A stretch of 36,868 bases of DNA from an uncultured Actinomycetes bacterium. Lineage in GTDB: Bacteria; Actinomycetota; Actinomycetes; Nanopelagicales; Nanopelagicaceae. Numbering within the stretch: the stretch's first letter is position 1; each line of letters opens with the position of its first letter. The notes under the pieces are model-generated. The model made no database searches. It saw nothing but the letters and a program-made list of their open reading frames with translations, and had not been told where the DNA came from. The stretch spans positions 1 to 36,868 of the forward strand of contig CAITID010000187.1 of the NCBI GenBank assembly GCA_903892335.1, read 5' to 3'. Positions 7,170 through 15,654 of the stretch are shown here, piece by piece. The translations under genes and the position numbers were made by a program.

Positions 7170-8126
7170 ATTAGAAAGAAATACAAAGCAGAGCACCGGG
7201 TTGGATTAGAGCTCTTATCAGCGCTTTCGGGAGTCTTAATTGCAATTCAATCTCGTATCAATGGTGAGTTATCTCTTCGTTTAGGCGATTCACTTGAAGC
7301 GGCGATGGTCTCATTCACTTCTGGCTTAATTTTTGTAACCTTAATTGTTATTTTTCGAAAGAAAACCCGCACTGGCTTTGGTCTGATAATTGCTGCGGTT
7401 AAATCTAAGAAATTACCGCCCTGGCAATTAGGAGCAGGAGTACTTGGTGCCTCCTTTGTGGCCATGCAAACTCATGTTGTGCCGATCGCAGGTGTTGCAT
7501 TATTTACAGTTGCATCCTTAGCTGGACAAACCCTGATCTCATTGTTTGTGGACAAGATTGGATTATCTGGGGGCGTTAAAAACGCAATAAGTAAGCGCAG
7601 AGTAATTGCAGCCTTCATAACAATTATTGCAGTTGTTGTTTCAGCCTGGGATAGATTTTCAATGAGCTCATTTTCTGTAGCAGCTATATTCCTGGCAGTA
7701 TTAGCCGGTACTTGGGTTGGCGTGCAGCGGGCGCTTAATGCCCAAATTAATGTTTACTCAACTCAATCATTTGCAACCTCACAATTAAACTTTATAACTG
7801 GCACAACTTTTCTAGTTTTCCTATTTTTTATTAGATATTTAACAACTGGGCAGCCATTATCAAAACTAGTCTCAGCCCCATTTTGGGTCTATATCGGCGG
7901 CTCACTCGGCGTTATCTATATCGCCTTCTCAGCAACTGCAGTTCAACATATGGGAGTTTTAGAGTTCACCTTGTTTAGTGTTGGTGGAATGTTAGTTGGC
8001 TCATTAGCACTTGATTTAATCGCACCAACTAGTGGAACAGATATTTCATGGTACTTAATTGCCGGAATTCTGCTTACCTATCTCGGTGTTATTGCCAATG
8101 GTCAGTCACGATTTTCGCGGCGGTAA
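7170..8126 (+). CDS. DMT-superfamily transporter, YdcZ (DUF606) type, probable ATT start
   Basis: About ten hydrophobic segments in two related halves identify a YdcZ-type inner-membrane transporter of unknown substrate. The first ATG in frame (7305) would cut off the first helix, yet the upstream frame encodes typical family sequence: GVLIAIQSRINGELS followed by a LEAAMVSF helix. From the in-frame stop at 7134 to 7305 there is no ATG, GTG, TTG or CTG in this frame. ATT at 7170 lies 7 bases after AGGAG, so it is the best start and gives 318 residues, near family length. Alternatives are a sequencing frameshift joining a 12-codon frame that starts at 7136, or programmed frameshifting. Its 3' end overlaps the convergent DedA gene by 25 bp. 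Confidence 0.8.
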   Translation: MRKKYKAEHRVGLELLSALSGVLIAIQSRINGELSLRLGDSLEAAMVSFTSGLIFVTLIVIFRKKTRTGFGLIIAAVKSKKLPPWQLGAGVLGASFVAMQTHVVPIAGVALFTVASLAGQTLISLFVDKIGLSGGVKNAISKRRVIAAFITIIAVVVSAWDRFSMSSFSVAAIFLAVLAGTWVGVQRALNAQINVYSTQSFATSQLNFITGTTFLVFLFFIRYLTTGQPLSKLVSAPFWVYIGGSLGVIYIAFSATAVQHMGVLEFTLFSVGGMLVGSLALDLIAPTSGTDISWYLIAGILLTYLGVIANGQSRFSRR

Positions 8127-8710
8127 TTAATAACACCTGAAATGATTGATGCGCTAATAAAGAAGGCAGCTAGCGCGTAGGAGATGCTCTTTACCCAAGG
8201 AATAGAGCCACTGTAGTAACCAGCTAAGGTGATTCCAACTCCCCACAAAAATGCACCTAATGCATTCGCAGATAAAAACTTGTAGTAATTCATCTTTACT
8301 GTTCCAGCAATTGGTGGCACAAATGTTCGAACCCATGGAATGTAGCGCGCAATTACAACCGCCCACCAACCGTACTTCTCATAAAAGATCTCTGATCTAA
8401 GTAACATCTTTTTCATGATTGGAGATTTTGCTCGCTGAAAGTAAGGCCGGCCAGCTTTGCGCCCGATTACATAACCAACTTGATCGCCGACAAAAGCAGC
8501 TAAGAAAACTACTGATATCAAAATAACAACATTCACATCATCGCGAGCGGCAGCTACCAAGCCAGCGCTAAATAGCAGAGAGTCACCAGGCAGAAAGAAG
8601 CCAACTAATAAGCCAGTTTCAATAAAGATTATGATGGCAATTACTAGATAAAAGATAAACGGTGCAATTGGGCTTAATTGCGTATCAAAACTTGCAGCGA
8701 AGTTATTCAA
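8102..8710 (-). CDS. DedA/SNARE-associated family membrane protein
   Basis: The 202-residue product has the DedA pattern: an N-terminal helix, the re-entrant segment ETGLLVGFFLPGDSLLFSAG (about 31-50), the VGDQVGYVIGRKAG motif and the conserved RYIPWVRTFVPPIAG block near 120. DedA proteins move phospholipids such as undecaprenyl phosphate across the membrane and support envelope integrity. TTG at 8710 overlaps the stop of the malic enzyme gene as TTGA, so the two are translationally coupled in the upp-malic enzyme-dedA operon. Confidence 0.92.
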   Translation of the reverse strand: MNNFAASFDTQLSPIAPFIFYLVIAIIIFIETGLLVGFFLPGDSLLFSAGLVAAARDDVNVVILISVVFLAAFVGDQVGYVIGRKAGRPYFQRAKSPIMKKMLLRSEIFYEKYGWWAVVIARYIPWVRTFVPPIAGTVKMNYYKFLSANALGAFLWGVGITLAGYYSGSIPWVKSISYALAAFFISASIISGVINYRRENRD

Positions 8711-10083
8711 GACTTCTTCTTAACTGATGCAGCCACCTTTTGCACCACATTTTGGTCAAAGACACTTGGCACAATGAAGTTAGCATTTAATTGATCATCA
8801 CTTACACAGGATGCAATCGCTTCAGCCGCCGCCACCAACATCTCATCGGTAATCTTGGTGATTCTGCCATCGAGTAAGCCGCGAAAAATCCCAGGAAATG
8901 CCAATACATTATTTATTTGATTTGGTTGATCAGATCTTCCAGTTGCAACCACCGCTGCATACTTTCGTGCGATCACTGGATCAATCTCTGGATCTGGGTT
9001 GGCTAATGCAAAGACAATTGAGCCTTTTGCCATTGATTTAATATCAGCCTCAGTTAAAACATTTGGCGCACTTACGCCAATGAAAACATCAGCATCCTTA
9101 AGCGCCTCATGGATATCACCACGGAAATCCCCTGGCGCGCAATTTGTAATAAACCATTGGCGCATTGGATCGTTCTCACCATTATTTTCTGCAACTAAGC
9201 CATCCTTATCAAATCCAATAATGTGCTTGGCACCCTTTGCTACTAACAATCTCGCCACAGCAGTTCCAGCTGCGCCAACACCACTTAAAACAATTCGAGC
9301 ATTTGATAAATCTTTTTTAACTATTTTTAATGCATTAGTCAGCGCTGCTAATACAACAATTGCTGTTCCATGTTGATCATCATGAAAGACTGGAATATCT
9401 AATAGCTCACGCAATCTTGCTTCAATCTCAAAACAACGTGGCGCTGAAATATCTTCAAGATTAATACCGCCATAAACAGGTGCAATAATTTGCACTGTTC
9501 TAACAATCTCATCAACATCTTGGGTATCTAAACAAACTGGCCAAGCATCAACATCTGCAAATCTTTTAAATAAAGCAGCCTTTCCTTCCATCACAGGAAG
9601 GGCGGCGCCTGGTCCGATATTGCCAAGTCCCAAAACAGCAGAGCCATCAGTTACAACTGCAACTGTGTTTCGTTTAATTGTTAGGCGGCGAAGATCTGCT
9701 GGATCCTTTGCGATAGCTTGTGAAATTCGGGCAACACCTGGGGTGTAAGCACGAGATAGATCATCACGAGTTTTTAGCGGCACCTTTGATGCAATCTCAA
9801 TCTTGCCACCTAGGTGGAGCAAAAATGTTCGATCCGAAACTTTGCGAACGACTAGATGTGGATTTGCTGAGATTGCAGCAGTAACAGTTTCTGCATGTTC
9901 GGCATCTATTGCATCACAAGTTACATCTATTACAACACGATCTAAAACAGATTCAACAACATCTAGTGCGGTAATTGATGCACCAGCACCGAGTATTGCT
10001 TGGGTAATTTCTGCTACTGGTTGCGCAGAGGCAGGGCCTTCAACACGGATTGTGATTCCATAACCTGGACTTGTACTTGCCAT
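8707..10083 (-). CDS. NAD(P)-dependent malic enzyme with N-terminal ACT domain
   Basis: This enzyme oxidatively decarboxylates malate to pyruvate. Residues about 7-80 form an ACT-type regulatory domain (GYGITIRVEGP...), suggesting allosteric control by a small ligand. The catalytic part shows RAYTPGVARISQAI near 108, VTDGSAVLGLGNIGP, the metal/active-site segment GINLEDISAPRCFEIE and DDQHGTA, and the NAD fold GVGAAGTAVARLL near 270. Length (458) fits bacterial short malic enzymes plus an ACT domain. The ATG directly follows the upp stop (TAAATG on the minus strand) and its own stop overlaps the dedA start. Confidence 0.93.
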   Translation of the reverse strand: MASTSPGYGITIRVEGPASAQPVAEITQAILGAGASITALDVVESVLDRVVIDVTCDAIDAEHAETVTAAISANPHLVVRKVSDRTFLLHLGGKIEIASKVPLKTRDDLSRAYTPGVARISQAIAKDPADLRRLTIKRNTVAVVTDGSAVLGLGNIGPGAALPVMEGKAALFKRFADVDAWPVCLDTQDVDEIVRTVQIIAPVYGGINLEDISAPRCFEIEARLRELLDIPVFHDDQHGTAIVVLAALTNALKIVKKDLSNARIVLSGVGAAGTAVARLLVAKGAKHIIGFDKDGLVAENNGENDPMRQWFITNCAPGDFRGDIHEALKDADVFIGVSAPNVLTEADIKSMAKGSIVFALANPDPEIDPVIARKYAAVVATGRSDQPNQINNVLAFPGIFRGLLDGRITKITDEMLVAAAEAIASCVSDDQLNANFIVPSVFDQNVVQKVAASVKKKS

Positions 10084-10722
10084 TTAAACAACGCCGTACA
10101 GGCGATCGCCGGCATCTCCTAAACCAGGAACGATGTAACCATGCTCATTTAATTTTTCATCGAGAGCGCCAGTTACTAATTTGATTGCAACCTTTGAATT
10201 AGCAAAAGCTTTCTCAAGGACCGCAATTCCTTCAGGTGCTGCCAAGATACAAATTGCGGTGATATCTGTTGCACCCTTTGCTAGCAAGAACTCAATTGCA
10301 GCAACTAAGGTGCCACCTGTTGCAAGCATTGGATCCAAGATATAACACTGGCGGCCTGTTAAATCCTCTGGCAATCTATTTGCATATGTGGTTGCCTGCA
10401 AAGTTTTTTCATCTCGAACCATTCCTAAAAATCCAATTTCAGCTGTTGGAATCAGACGAGACATTCCTTCAAGCATTCCAAGTCCTGCTCGCAAGATTGG
10501 AACAACTACTGGTTTTGGTTTAGCTAAGTGCAAACCTTGCGCCATAGCGACTGGTGTCTTCACATTTACTGATTCAACCTTAACCTCACGAGTTGCCTCA
10601 TACGCCAGCAAGGTAACTATCTCTTCAGTAAGCCTTCGAAAGGTTGGTGAGTCTGTGCGCTCATCGCGCAGCACAGTTAATTTGTGGGTGATTAGCGGAT
10701 GGTCTGCAATATGAATCTTCAC
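10084..10722 (-). CDS. upp: Uracil phosphoribosyltransferase
   Basis: It converts uracil and PRPP to UMP in pyrimidine salvage. The 212-residue length is typical. The PRPP-binding loop DPMLATGGTLVAAIE lies near residue 130 and the uracil-binding GYIVPGLGDAGDRLYG at the C-terminus; VVPILRAGLGM near 72 is also characteristic. GTG at 10722 lies 6 bases after a minus-strand -10 box TAGAGT, implying a leaderless message for the upp-malic enzyme-dedA operon. Confidence 0.96.
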   Translation of the reverse strand: MKIHIADHPLITHKLTVLRDERTDSPTFRRLTEEIVTLLAYEATREVKVESVNVKTPVAMAQGLHLAKPKPVVVPILRAGLGMLEGMSRLIPTAEIGFLGMVRDEKTLQATTYANRLPEDLTGRQCYILDPMLATGGTLVAAIEFLLAKGATDITAICILAAPEGIAVLEKAFANSKVAIKLVTGALDEKLNEHGYIVPGLGDAGDRLYGVV

Positions 10723-10728
10723 ATAATT

Positions 10729-10757
10729 ACTCTACAAGCCCTTGTCCATACATCCAA
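10729..10757 (-). promoter_or_regulatory. Leaderless promoter of the upp operon
   Basis: TTGGAT (10757-10752) and TAGAGT (10734-10729) on the minus strand are spaced by 17 bases; the GTG start codon follows after AATTAT, 6 bases. Confidence 0.6.
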
Positions 10758-10837
10758 TAAAAAGAGAGAATTTACACCGTAAAGTGGGATGTGAGATTGA
10801 ATAGGGCACTGAAAGTGCGAAAAGGGGTGTGATCTAA

Positions 10838-11299
10838 ATGGCAGTTGATTTTGGCGTTATTGCTTGGCATGAAGATGGCCGTTGGACCACATCCGGATTA
10901 GTTGAGACTCGCGATATTGGCATTGTGATTGACTCGCTAAAGGCGCAACAAACAAATGGTGGCGCAATTGCCATGATTGCTATTGAGGATGAGTTTGTAA
11001 TTATTGCGCGCATGCTTGGTGATCAAATGCGAATGATGATCAGTGATGTTACCTACGCACTTGATTACGATGTTGCCTCCGAGTTTGTTGAAGTTATGGA
11101 TTTAGATTTTCCAGAAGAAGAGGATGAACCAGCCCCTGCTGGTGACTTAGATTTGCTAAGTGATTTAGGTGTTGATGAGATGGAGCTACTAATAATTTTA
11201 GAAGACCCAGAGCTCTACCCTGATGAAGCACTAGAAGCAATTGCCAACCGCCTAGGTTTTGGTGATCAATTAAATAAGTTAGCTGAATTTAATAATTGA
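10838..11299 (+). CDS. TadA-associated protein of Actinobacteria
   Basis: The 153-residue acidic product matches the actinobacterial family named putative tRNA adenosine deaminase-associated protein. It begins AVDFGVIAWHEDGRW and has an acidic centre (residues about 85-110, PEEEDEPAPAG) joining two small domains. Function is unknown; the name rests on constant linkage to tadA, seen here as a four-base overlap (TTGA). ATG at 10838 is preceded by AAAAGGGG (10820-10827). A small hairpin GCACT/AGTGC lies at 10806-10818 in the leader. Confidence 0.85.
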   Translation: MAVDFGVIAWHEDGRWTTSGLVETRDIGIVIDSLKAQQTNGGAIAMIAIEDEFVIIARMLGDQMRMMISDVTYALDYDVASEFVEVMDLDFPEEEDEPAPAGDLDLLSDLGVDEMELLIILEDPELYPDEALEAIANRLGFGDQLNKLAEFNN

Positions 11300-11745
11300 A
11301 CTTTGAATCTTTAATGCAGCAAGCTATTTCACTAGCTAAGGATGCTTCTGATAATGGTGATGTGCCGGTGGGTGCCTTAGTTGTTAATGAGCAGGGTGAA
11401 ATTTTAGGCACTGGCCATAATTTGCGAGAAGAAAGTAATGATCCAACTGCACATGCCGAGATTGTTGCAATGCGCGCGGCTGCGGCAAAGATAAGTAATT
11501 GGCGAATGGATGATTTAACAATGATTGTTACTTTAGAGCCATGTGCGATGTGTGCTGGTGCTATATCTCAATCACGATTTAAAAGATTGGTCTTTGGTGC
11601 TTGGGATCAAAAAGCTGGCGCAGTTGGCTCAATCTGGGATGTAATCAGGGATCCACGCAGTTTAAATAAGGTTGAAGTAATTACTGGTGTTTTAGAAAAG
11701 GATTGTGCTTTAGTACTAAGTAATTTCTTTGAAGGCAGGCGCTAA
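11296..11745 (+). CDS. tadA: tRNA-specific adenosine deaminase
   Basis: It deaminates A34 to inosine in tRNA-Arg(ACG), letting it read CGU, CGC and CGA. The zinc-deaminase signature is complete: HAE near residue 54 and PCAMC near 83, with zinc bound by His and the two Cys and Glu as proton shuttle. Length 149 is typical. The start is TTG at 11296, overlapping the stop of the associated gene. The stop interleaves with that of the convergent permease gene (CTAA at 11742-11745). Confidence 0.95.
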   Translation: MNFESLMQQAISLAKDASDNGDVPVGALVVNEQGEILGTGHNLREESNDPTAHAEIVAMRAAAAKISNWRMDDLTMIVTLEPCAMCAGAISQSRFKRLVFGAWDQKAGAVGSIWDVIRDPRSLNKVEVITGVLEKDCALVLSNFFEGRR

Positions 11746-14114
11746 ATCAACAATTCATAAGATGGATTTAAAATAACTAGATTTCCATTATTTTCACCAA
11801 CCATACCTTCGGCCCTAATCTCAGAACCAACTTCAAGGCCAGTGATATCGCGGCGACCTAAGAATTGAAGTGTTACACCACCGGTTTCATCCCATACTTC
11901 TACCTCAACTAATGGTGATGAATCAGCTGGTGCTGATTTAATTGAGCTGACTTTTCCTTGTACATGCGCACGCTTGCGCCAGGTAATACTTCCGATAGGT
12001 AGGACATTTTCAGCGTAGTGGCTAACGCCTTCCTTCCTGTTTTGCTCGTTAGAAATTGCAGTTTTAATTAAATTACTTTGGGCGCGGACTGGCTCTGCCG
12101 TCTTTTGTGAAACAGTTTTTTTACTCTCTTTTACAACTGGCGTCGTAAGTACGGCATGACCAGAGATAATCTTTTCAACATCAAATGGCACAATCGTTGC
12201 AACTACTCGCTCAAGTTGCGAGATAGGACGCGCAATATCTTCGGCCGTCTGATCATGCAGTAACCAACCTAGAAACTTCGAGTAAGACCTACGTGGCAGC
12301 AACAGAGTCAACTCAACATCATTTTCAGTTGTTGCTCTTATTGCATAATCAACTGCGGCGTTTGCTAATCGGCGATCTGGGCAATCAATTAATTCAAGTG
12401 GCACATCTGTGCACGCCTCATTCTTTGCCCACTCAGCGCTTAATGCCTCAGCCCGCAGATCATCAATTACAAAGTGAACAGCAGAGAGATTTCTTGGCTT
12501 TAATGATCTGGCATATCTGATTGCACCAATTGTGGCTAGATCAAAGTTATCAATTAATACTGTTACATCGTGTCTAGTCATTGATGTTGCTCTTGAGCTT
12601 TGGATATTCACATTAAGTGCTTTTTGCTCCTGGGTGTATTGATTGCGAAGACGAAGAAAAGCAGTAACTAAAAATGGGGTTATGACAACAACTACCCAGG
12701 CGCCTTGATTGAATTTAACTACCGCAAAGATAATCACAACCACTAATGAGATAGCACCAGATAAACCATTAATAAAGAGTTTAAATCGCCACCCTTTATC
12801 ACGGTGCGTAGATGCGTGTTTTGCCATACCAAGGCCAGATAAGGTGAATGCGGTAAATACGCCAAGTGCGTAATAGGCAACTAAGTGCTCAACTGATGCC
12901 TTTGTTACAAGCACCAAGATCATCGCGGTAACTGTTAAAAGAATAATGCCATTTGAAAAATTCAGTTTATGTCCGCGCTTTGTTAGCCATCTTGGCAAGT
13001 AACCATCGGAGGCCACAAAGTTAACAAGTAATGGGAAAGCGCTATACGTTGTATTAGCACCGGCAAATAAGATCAACATTGTTGCAGCTTGGACAACGAT
13101 AAAGAAGGCACTTCCAATAGCGCTATCGCCCAAGATTGTCTTTGCAATCTGTGAAATTACAGTTGGTGTGCCAGATTCATACGGCATTGCATAGATTTTG
13201 TGAGCAAAGTAGGAGACACCTAAGACGAGCGATCCCAAGATGGTGCTCATAATTACTAAGGTGCGCCGGGCGTTTACATGTTCTGGCTCTTTAAATAGTG
13301 CAACACCATCAGAGATCGCCTCAAGTCCAGTCAAAGATGAGCCACCATTTGCAAATGCACGAAGCAAAATAAAGATAGCCGCAAAACTTAATAATCCTTG
13401 TGCTTGGCCAACTTCTACGGCGCCCGGTTGATTTACATCTAATTGCGGCAAACTGCCAGTGATTTCGCGATAAATTCCAGTTATAAAGACAATTAACATC
13501 GAGCCAACGAATAGGTAAGTAGGTAGTGCGAATGCTTTACCAGCCTCTTTAACACCGCGAAGATTTCCATAAGTAAGTAAAACTATGACAACTAATGTCA
13601 TATGTATTTTCCATGGGGCAAGCTCTGGGAAGGTAGAGACGATTGCAGCAACACCGGCTGCTGATTGAATTGCTAGCGTCACGATGTAATCCAGCATCAA
13701 TGCAACTGCAGCAACTTGTGCAACTACTGGACCAAAGTTATCTCTGGAGACTATGTAGGCACCGCCAACCTTTGTGTATACCGAAATTACATTTCGATAA
13801 GACAAAGTAACGATTAGTAAAATCAGCAGAACTATTCCAGTCATCGGCATCAACATTGCAAAAGCTGCAAGACCAAAAGCTGGTACTAGTGCCAACAAAA
13901 TTTGCTCAGAGCCATATGCAGATGATGAGATGCAATCTGAGGATAAAATTCCTAGGCCGTAGCGCTTACTTAATCTTTGATGGCTAAGTGTGTGACGATT
14001 TAATGGATTTCCAAGTAATTTTCGTTTGATCTTGTAAGAAAATGGATCCTTTAGGTGTGCATGCTCTTTTAGCACCTTTGGTGCTGGTGCATTATCAGTC
14101 CAGGACTTAGGCAA
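11742..14114 (-). CDS. APC-family (KimA-like) permease fused to a C-terminal OB-fold domain
   Basis: Residues about 50-485 hold about twelve membrane helices of the APC superfamily, with the N-terminal segment LSSDCISSSAYGSEQILLAL and the helix-1/6 style of KimA (YdaO), a potassium importer of Bacillus. Residues about 510-655 look like the cytosolic UspA-like domain of that group (VTVLIDNFDLATIGAIRYAR). After a Lys/Ser/Thr-rich linker, residues about 700-790 form an OB fold (GSITWRKRAHVQGKVSSIK, VEVWDETGGVTLQFLGRRDI, NPSYEL) that in mycobacteria is the separate protein Rv2694c, a few genes from the permease Rv2690c. Start TTG at 14114 has GGAGAG upstream. Potassium is the favoured substrate but unproven. 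Confidence 0.85.
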   Translation of the reverse strand: MPKSWTDNAPAPKVLKEHAHLKDPFSYKIKRKLLGNPLNRHTLSHQRLSKRYGLGILSSDCISSSAYGSEQILLALVPAFGLAAFAMLMPMTGIVLLILLIVTLSYRNVISVYTKVGGAYIVSRDNFGPVVAQVAAVALMLDYIVTLAIQSAAGVAAIVSTFPELAPWKIHMTLVVIVLLTYGNLRGVKEAGKAFALPTYLFVGSMLIVFITGIYREITGSLPQLDVNQPGAVEVGQAQGLLSFAAIFILLRAFANGGSSLTGLEAISDGVALFKEPEHVNARRTLVIMSTILGSLVLGVSYFAHKIYAMPYESGTPTVISQIAKTILGDSAIGSAFFIVVQAATMLILFAGANTTYSAFPLLVNFVASDGYLPRWLTKRGHKLNFSNGIILLTVTAMILVLVTKASVEHLVAYYALGVFTAFTLSGLGMAKHASTHRDKGWRFKLFINGLSGAISLVVVIIFAVVKFNQGAWVVVVITPFLVTAFLRLRNQYTQEQKALNVNIQSSRATSMTRHDVTVLIDNFDLATIGAIRYARSLKPRNLSAVHFVIDDLRAEALSAEWAKNEACTDVPLELIDCPDRRLANAAVDYAIRATTENDVELTLLLPRRSYSKFLGWLLHDQTAEDIARPISQLERVVATIVPFDVEKIISGHAVLTTPVVKESKKTVSQKTAEPVRAQSNLIKTAISNEQNRKEGVSHYAENVLPIGSITWRKRAHVQGKVSSIKSAPADSSPLVEVEVWDETGGVTLQFLGRRDITGLEVGSEIRAEGMVGENNGNLVILNPSYELLI

Positions 14115-14207
14115 TTAAAAACACTCTCCAAATATGCATTTTAGATCGGTTCAGAACCATAAGTATACGCAGGAAAATCTTGACTTTTTTAAGCGTAAAC
14201 CTGCGAG

Positions 14208-14213
14208 TATGCT
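14208..14213 (+). promoter_or_regulatory. -10 box TATGCT of the succinate-semialdehyde dehydrogenase gene
   Basis: TATGCT ends 7 bases before ATG 14221, matching the leaderless layout seen elsewhere. A TTGACT at 14180-14185 is too far (22 bases) for a normal -35, so the upstream element is uncertain. Confidence 0.45.
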
Positions 14214-14220
14214 TACGTAT

Positions 14221-15648
14221 ATGCAGTTAAAAACTCAACTATTTATCGATGGTAAATGGGTCAATGGCTCTGGCAAATTACCAGTTACAGATCCAAGTAA
14301 TGAATCAGTAATTGCGCAGGTTGAAACTGCTTCAGATGAACTGTGCTTGGCTGCAATCGATGCTGCAGATAGAGCATTTAAAACTTGGTCAAAAACTCCT
14401 CCACGTGTTCGCGCTGAAATCTTGCGTAAAGCTTTTGAAATTATGGTGGCAGAAGCTGATCATTTAGCGAAGATTATTTCGATGGAAAATGGCAAGGTAT
14501 TAAGTGATGCTAAAGGTGAGATTCTCTACGCCGCTGAATTCTTCCGCTGGTTCTCAGAGGAGGCGGTTCGTATCAGTGGTGATTTTAGAACCGCACCAAG
14601 TGGTGACAAACGAATTCTGGTAACACATCAACCAATTGGTGTTTCATTATTAATTACCCCATGGAACTTTCCTGCAGCAATGGCTACACGAAAGATTGGA
14701 CCAGCACTGGCGGCTGGTTGTACCGTAATTTTAAAACCAGCGGGTGAAACCCCGCTTACTGCACTAGCAATTGTTGATATTTTAGATCGAGCAGGAGTTC
14801 CTGCCGGTGTGGTAAATCTAATTCTGCCAACACCAACCGGACCTGCAATTGCAAAGATTTTAAAAGATCCACGAGTACTTAATTTATCCTTTACTGGTTC
14901 AACTGAAGTAGGAAAAGTCTTACTTAAAGAGGCTGCAGATCGAGTTATTCGTTGCAGCATGGAGCTAGGTGGTAATGCACCATTTTTAGTTTTGTCTGAT
15001 GCAAATATTGATGATGCCGTAAGCGGGGCCATGCTGGCCAAGATGCGAAATGGTGGCGCTGCCTGCACAGCAGCGAATCGTTTCTATGTTGCCAAAGAGG
15101 TTGCTGAAGAGTTCACAAGTAAATTAACTAAAGCTATGAGTGGATTAAAGATGGCTGCTGGGTTATCAGATGGTGCGCAATTAGGCGCGAGTGTTTCAAT
15201 TAAAGAGCGAAATAAAATCGCAGAACTTGTTGATGCATCCTTATCTGCTGGTGCAAAAGCAGAGACTGGCGCAAAAATTCCAGAGGGTGCGGGCGCCTTT
15301 TATCCAGCAACTGTTTTAAAAGTTAAGAAAGATAATCCAATTTTGCAACAAGAAGTCTTTGGACCAGTTGCTCCAATTGTGGTTATTGAATCAGATGAAG
15401 AAGCGATTGAGTTAGCAAATGCAACCGAATATGGATTAATTGCTTATGTTTATTCAGGTGAAACTGGACGTGCAATTAGAACAGCTGAGGCACTACAAGC
15501 TGGCATGGTTGCGATAAACCGTGGTGTTATCTCAGATCCTGCTGCGCCATTTGGTGGCTTTAAACAAAGTGGATTAGGCCGTGAAGGTGGCTTTGATGGG
15601 ATTCATGAGTTCCTTGAAACTAAGTACATAGGCGTAGATCTTAAGTAG
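14221..15648 (+). CDS. gabD: Succinate-semialdehyde dehydrogenase (aldehyde dehydrogenase superfamily)
   Basis: It oxidises succinate semialdehyde to succinate with NAD(P). Counting from this start (475 residues) the general base is Glu248 in ELGGNAP and the nucleophile Cys282 in GGAACTAANRF, the usual 34-residue spacing. PWNFPAAMATRKIGPALAAG and FTGSTEVGK are the family cofactor motifs, and FGGFKQSGLGREGG is near the C-terminus. The frame is open from ATG 14134, but the extra 29 residues are unlike the family, and ATG 14221 lies 7 bases after a -10 box, so 14221 is preferred. No GABA transaminase is nearby, so the source of the aldehyde is unknown; a related aldehyde substrate is possible. 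Confidence 0.88.
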   Translation: MQLKTQLFIDGKWVNGSGKLPVTDPSNESVIAQVETASDELCLAAIDAADRAFKTWSKTPPRVRAEILRKAFEIMVAEADHLAKIISMENGKVLSDAKGEILYAAEFFRWFSEEAVRISGDFRTAPSGDKRILVTHQPIGVSLLITPWNFPAAMATRKIGPALAAGCTVILKPAGETPLTALAIVDILDRAGVPAGVVNLILPTPTGPAIAKILKDPRVLNLSFTGSTEVGKVLLKEAADRVIRCSMELGGNAPFLVLSDANIDDAVSGAMLAKMRNGGAACTAANRFYVAKEVAEEFTSKLTKAMSGLKMAAGLSDGAQLGASVSIKERNKIAELVDASLSAGAKAETGAKIPEGAGAFYPATVLKVKKDNPILQQEVFGPVAPIVVIESDEEAIELANATEYGLIAYVYSGETGRAIRTAEALQAGMVAINRGVISDPAAPFGGFKQSGLGREGGFDGIHEFLETKYIGVDLK

Positions 15649-15654
15649 ATTCTC

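Noticed and set aside
14134..14220. Upstream start for the succinate-semialdehyde dehydrogenase
   Set aside because: The extra residues are not conserved in the family, no ribosome site is present and the promoter elements lie inside this stretch.
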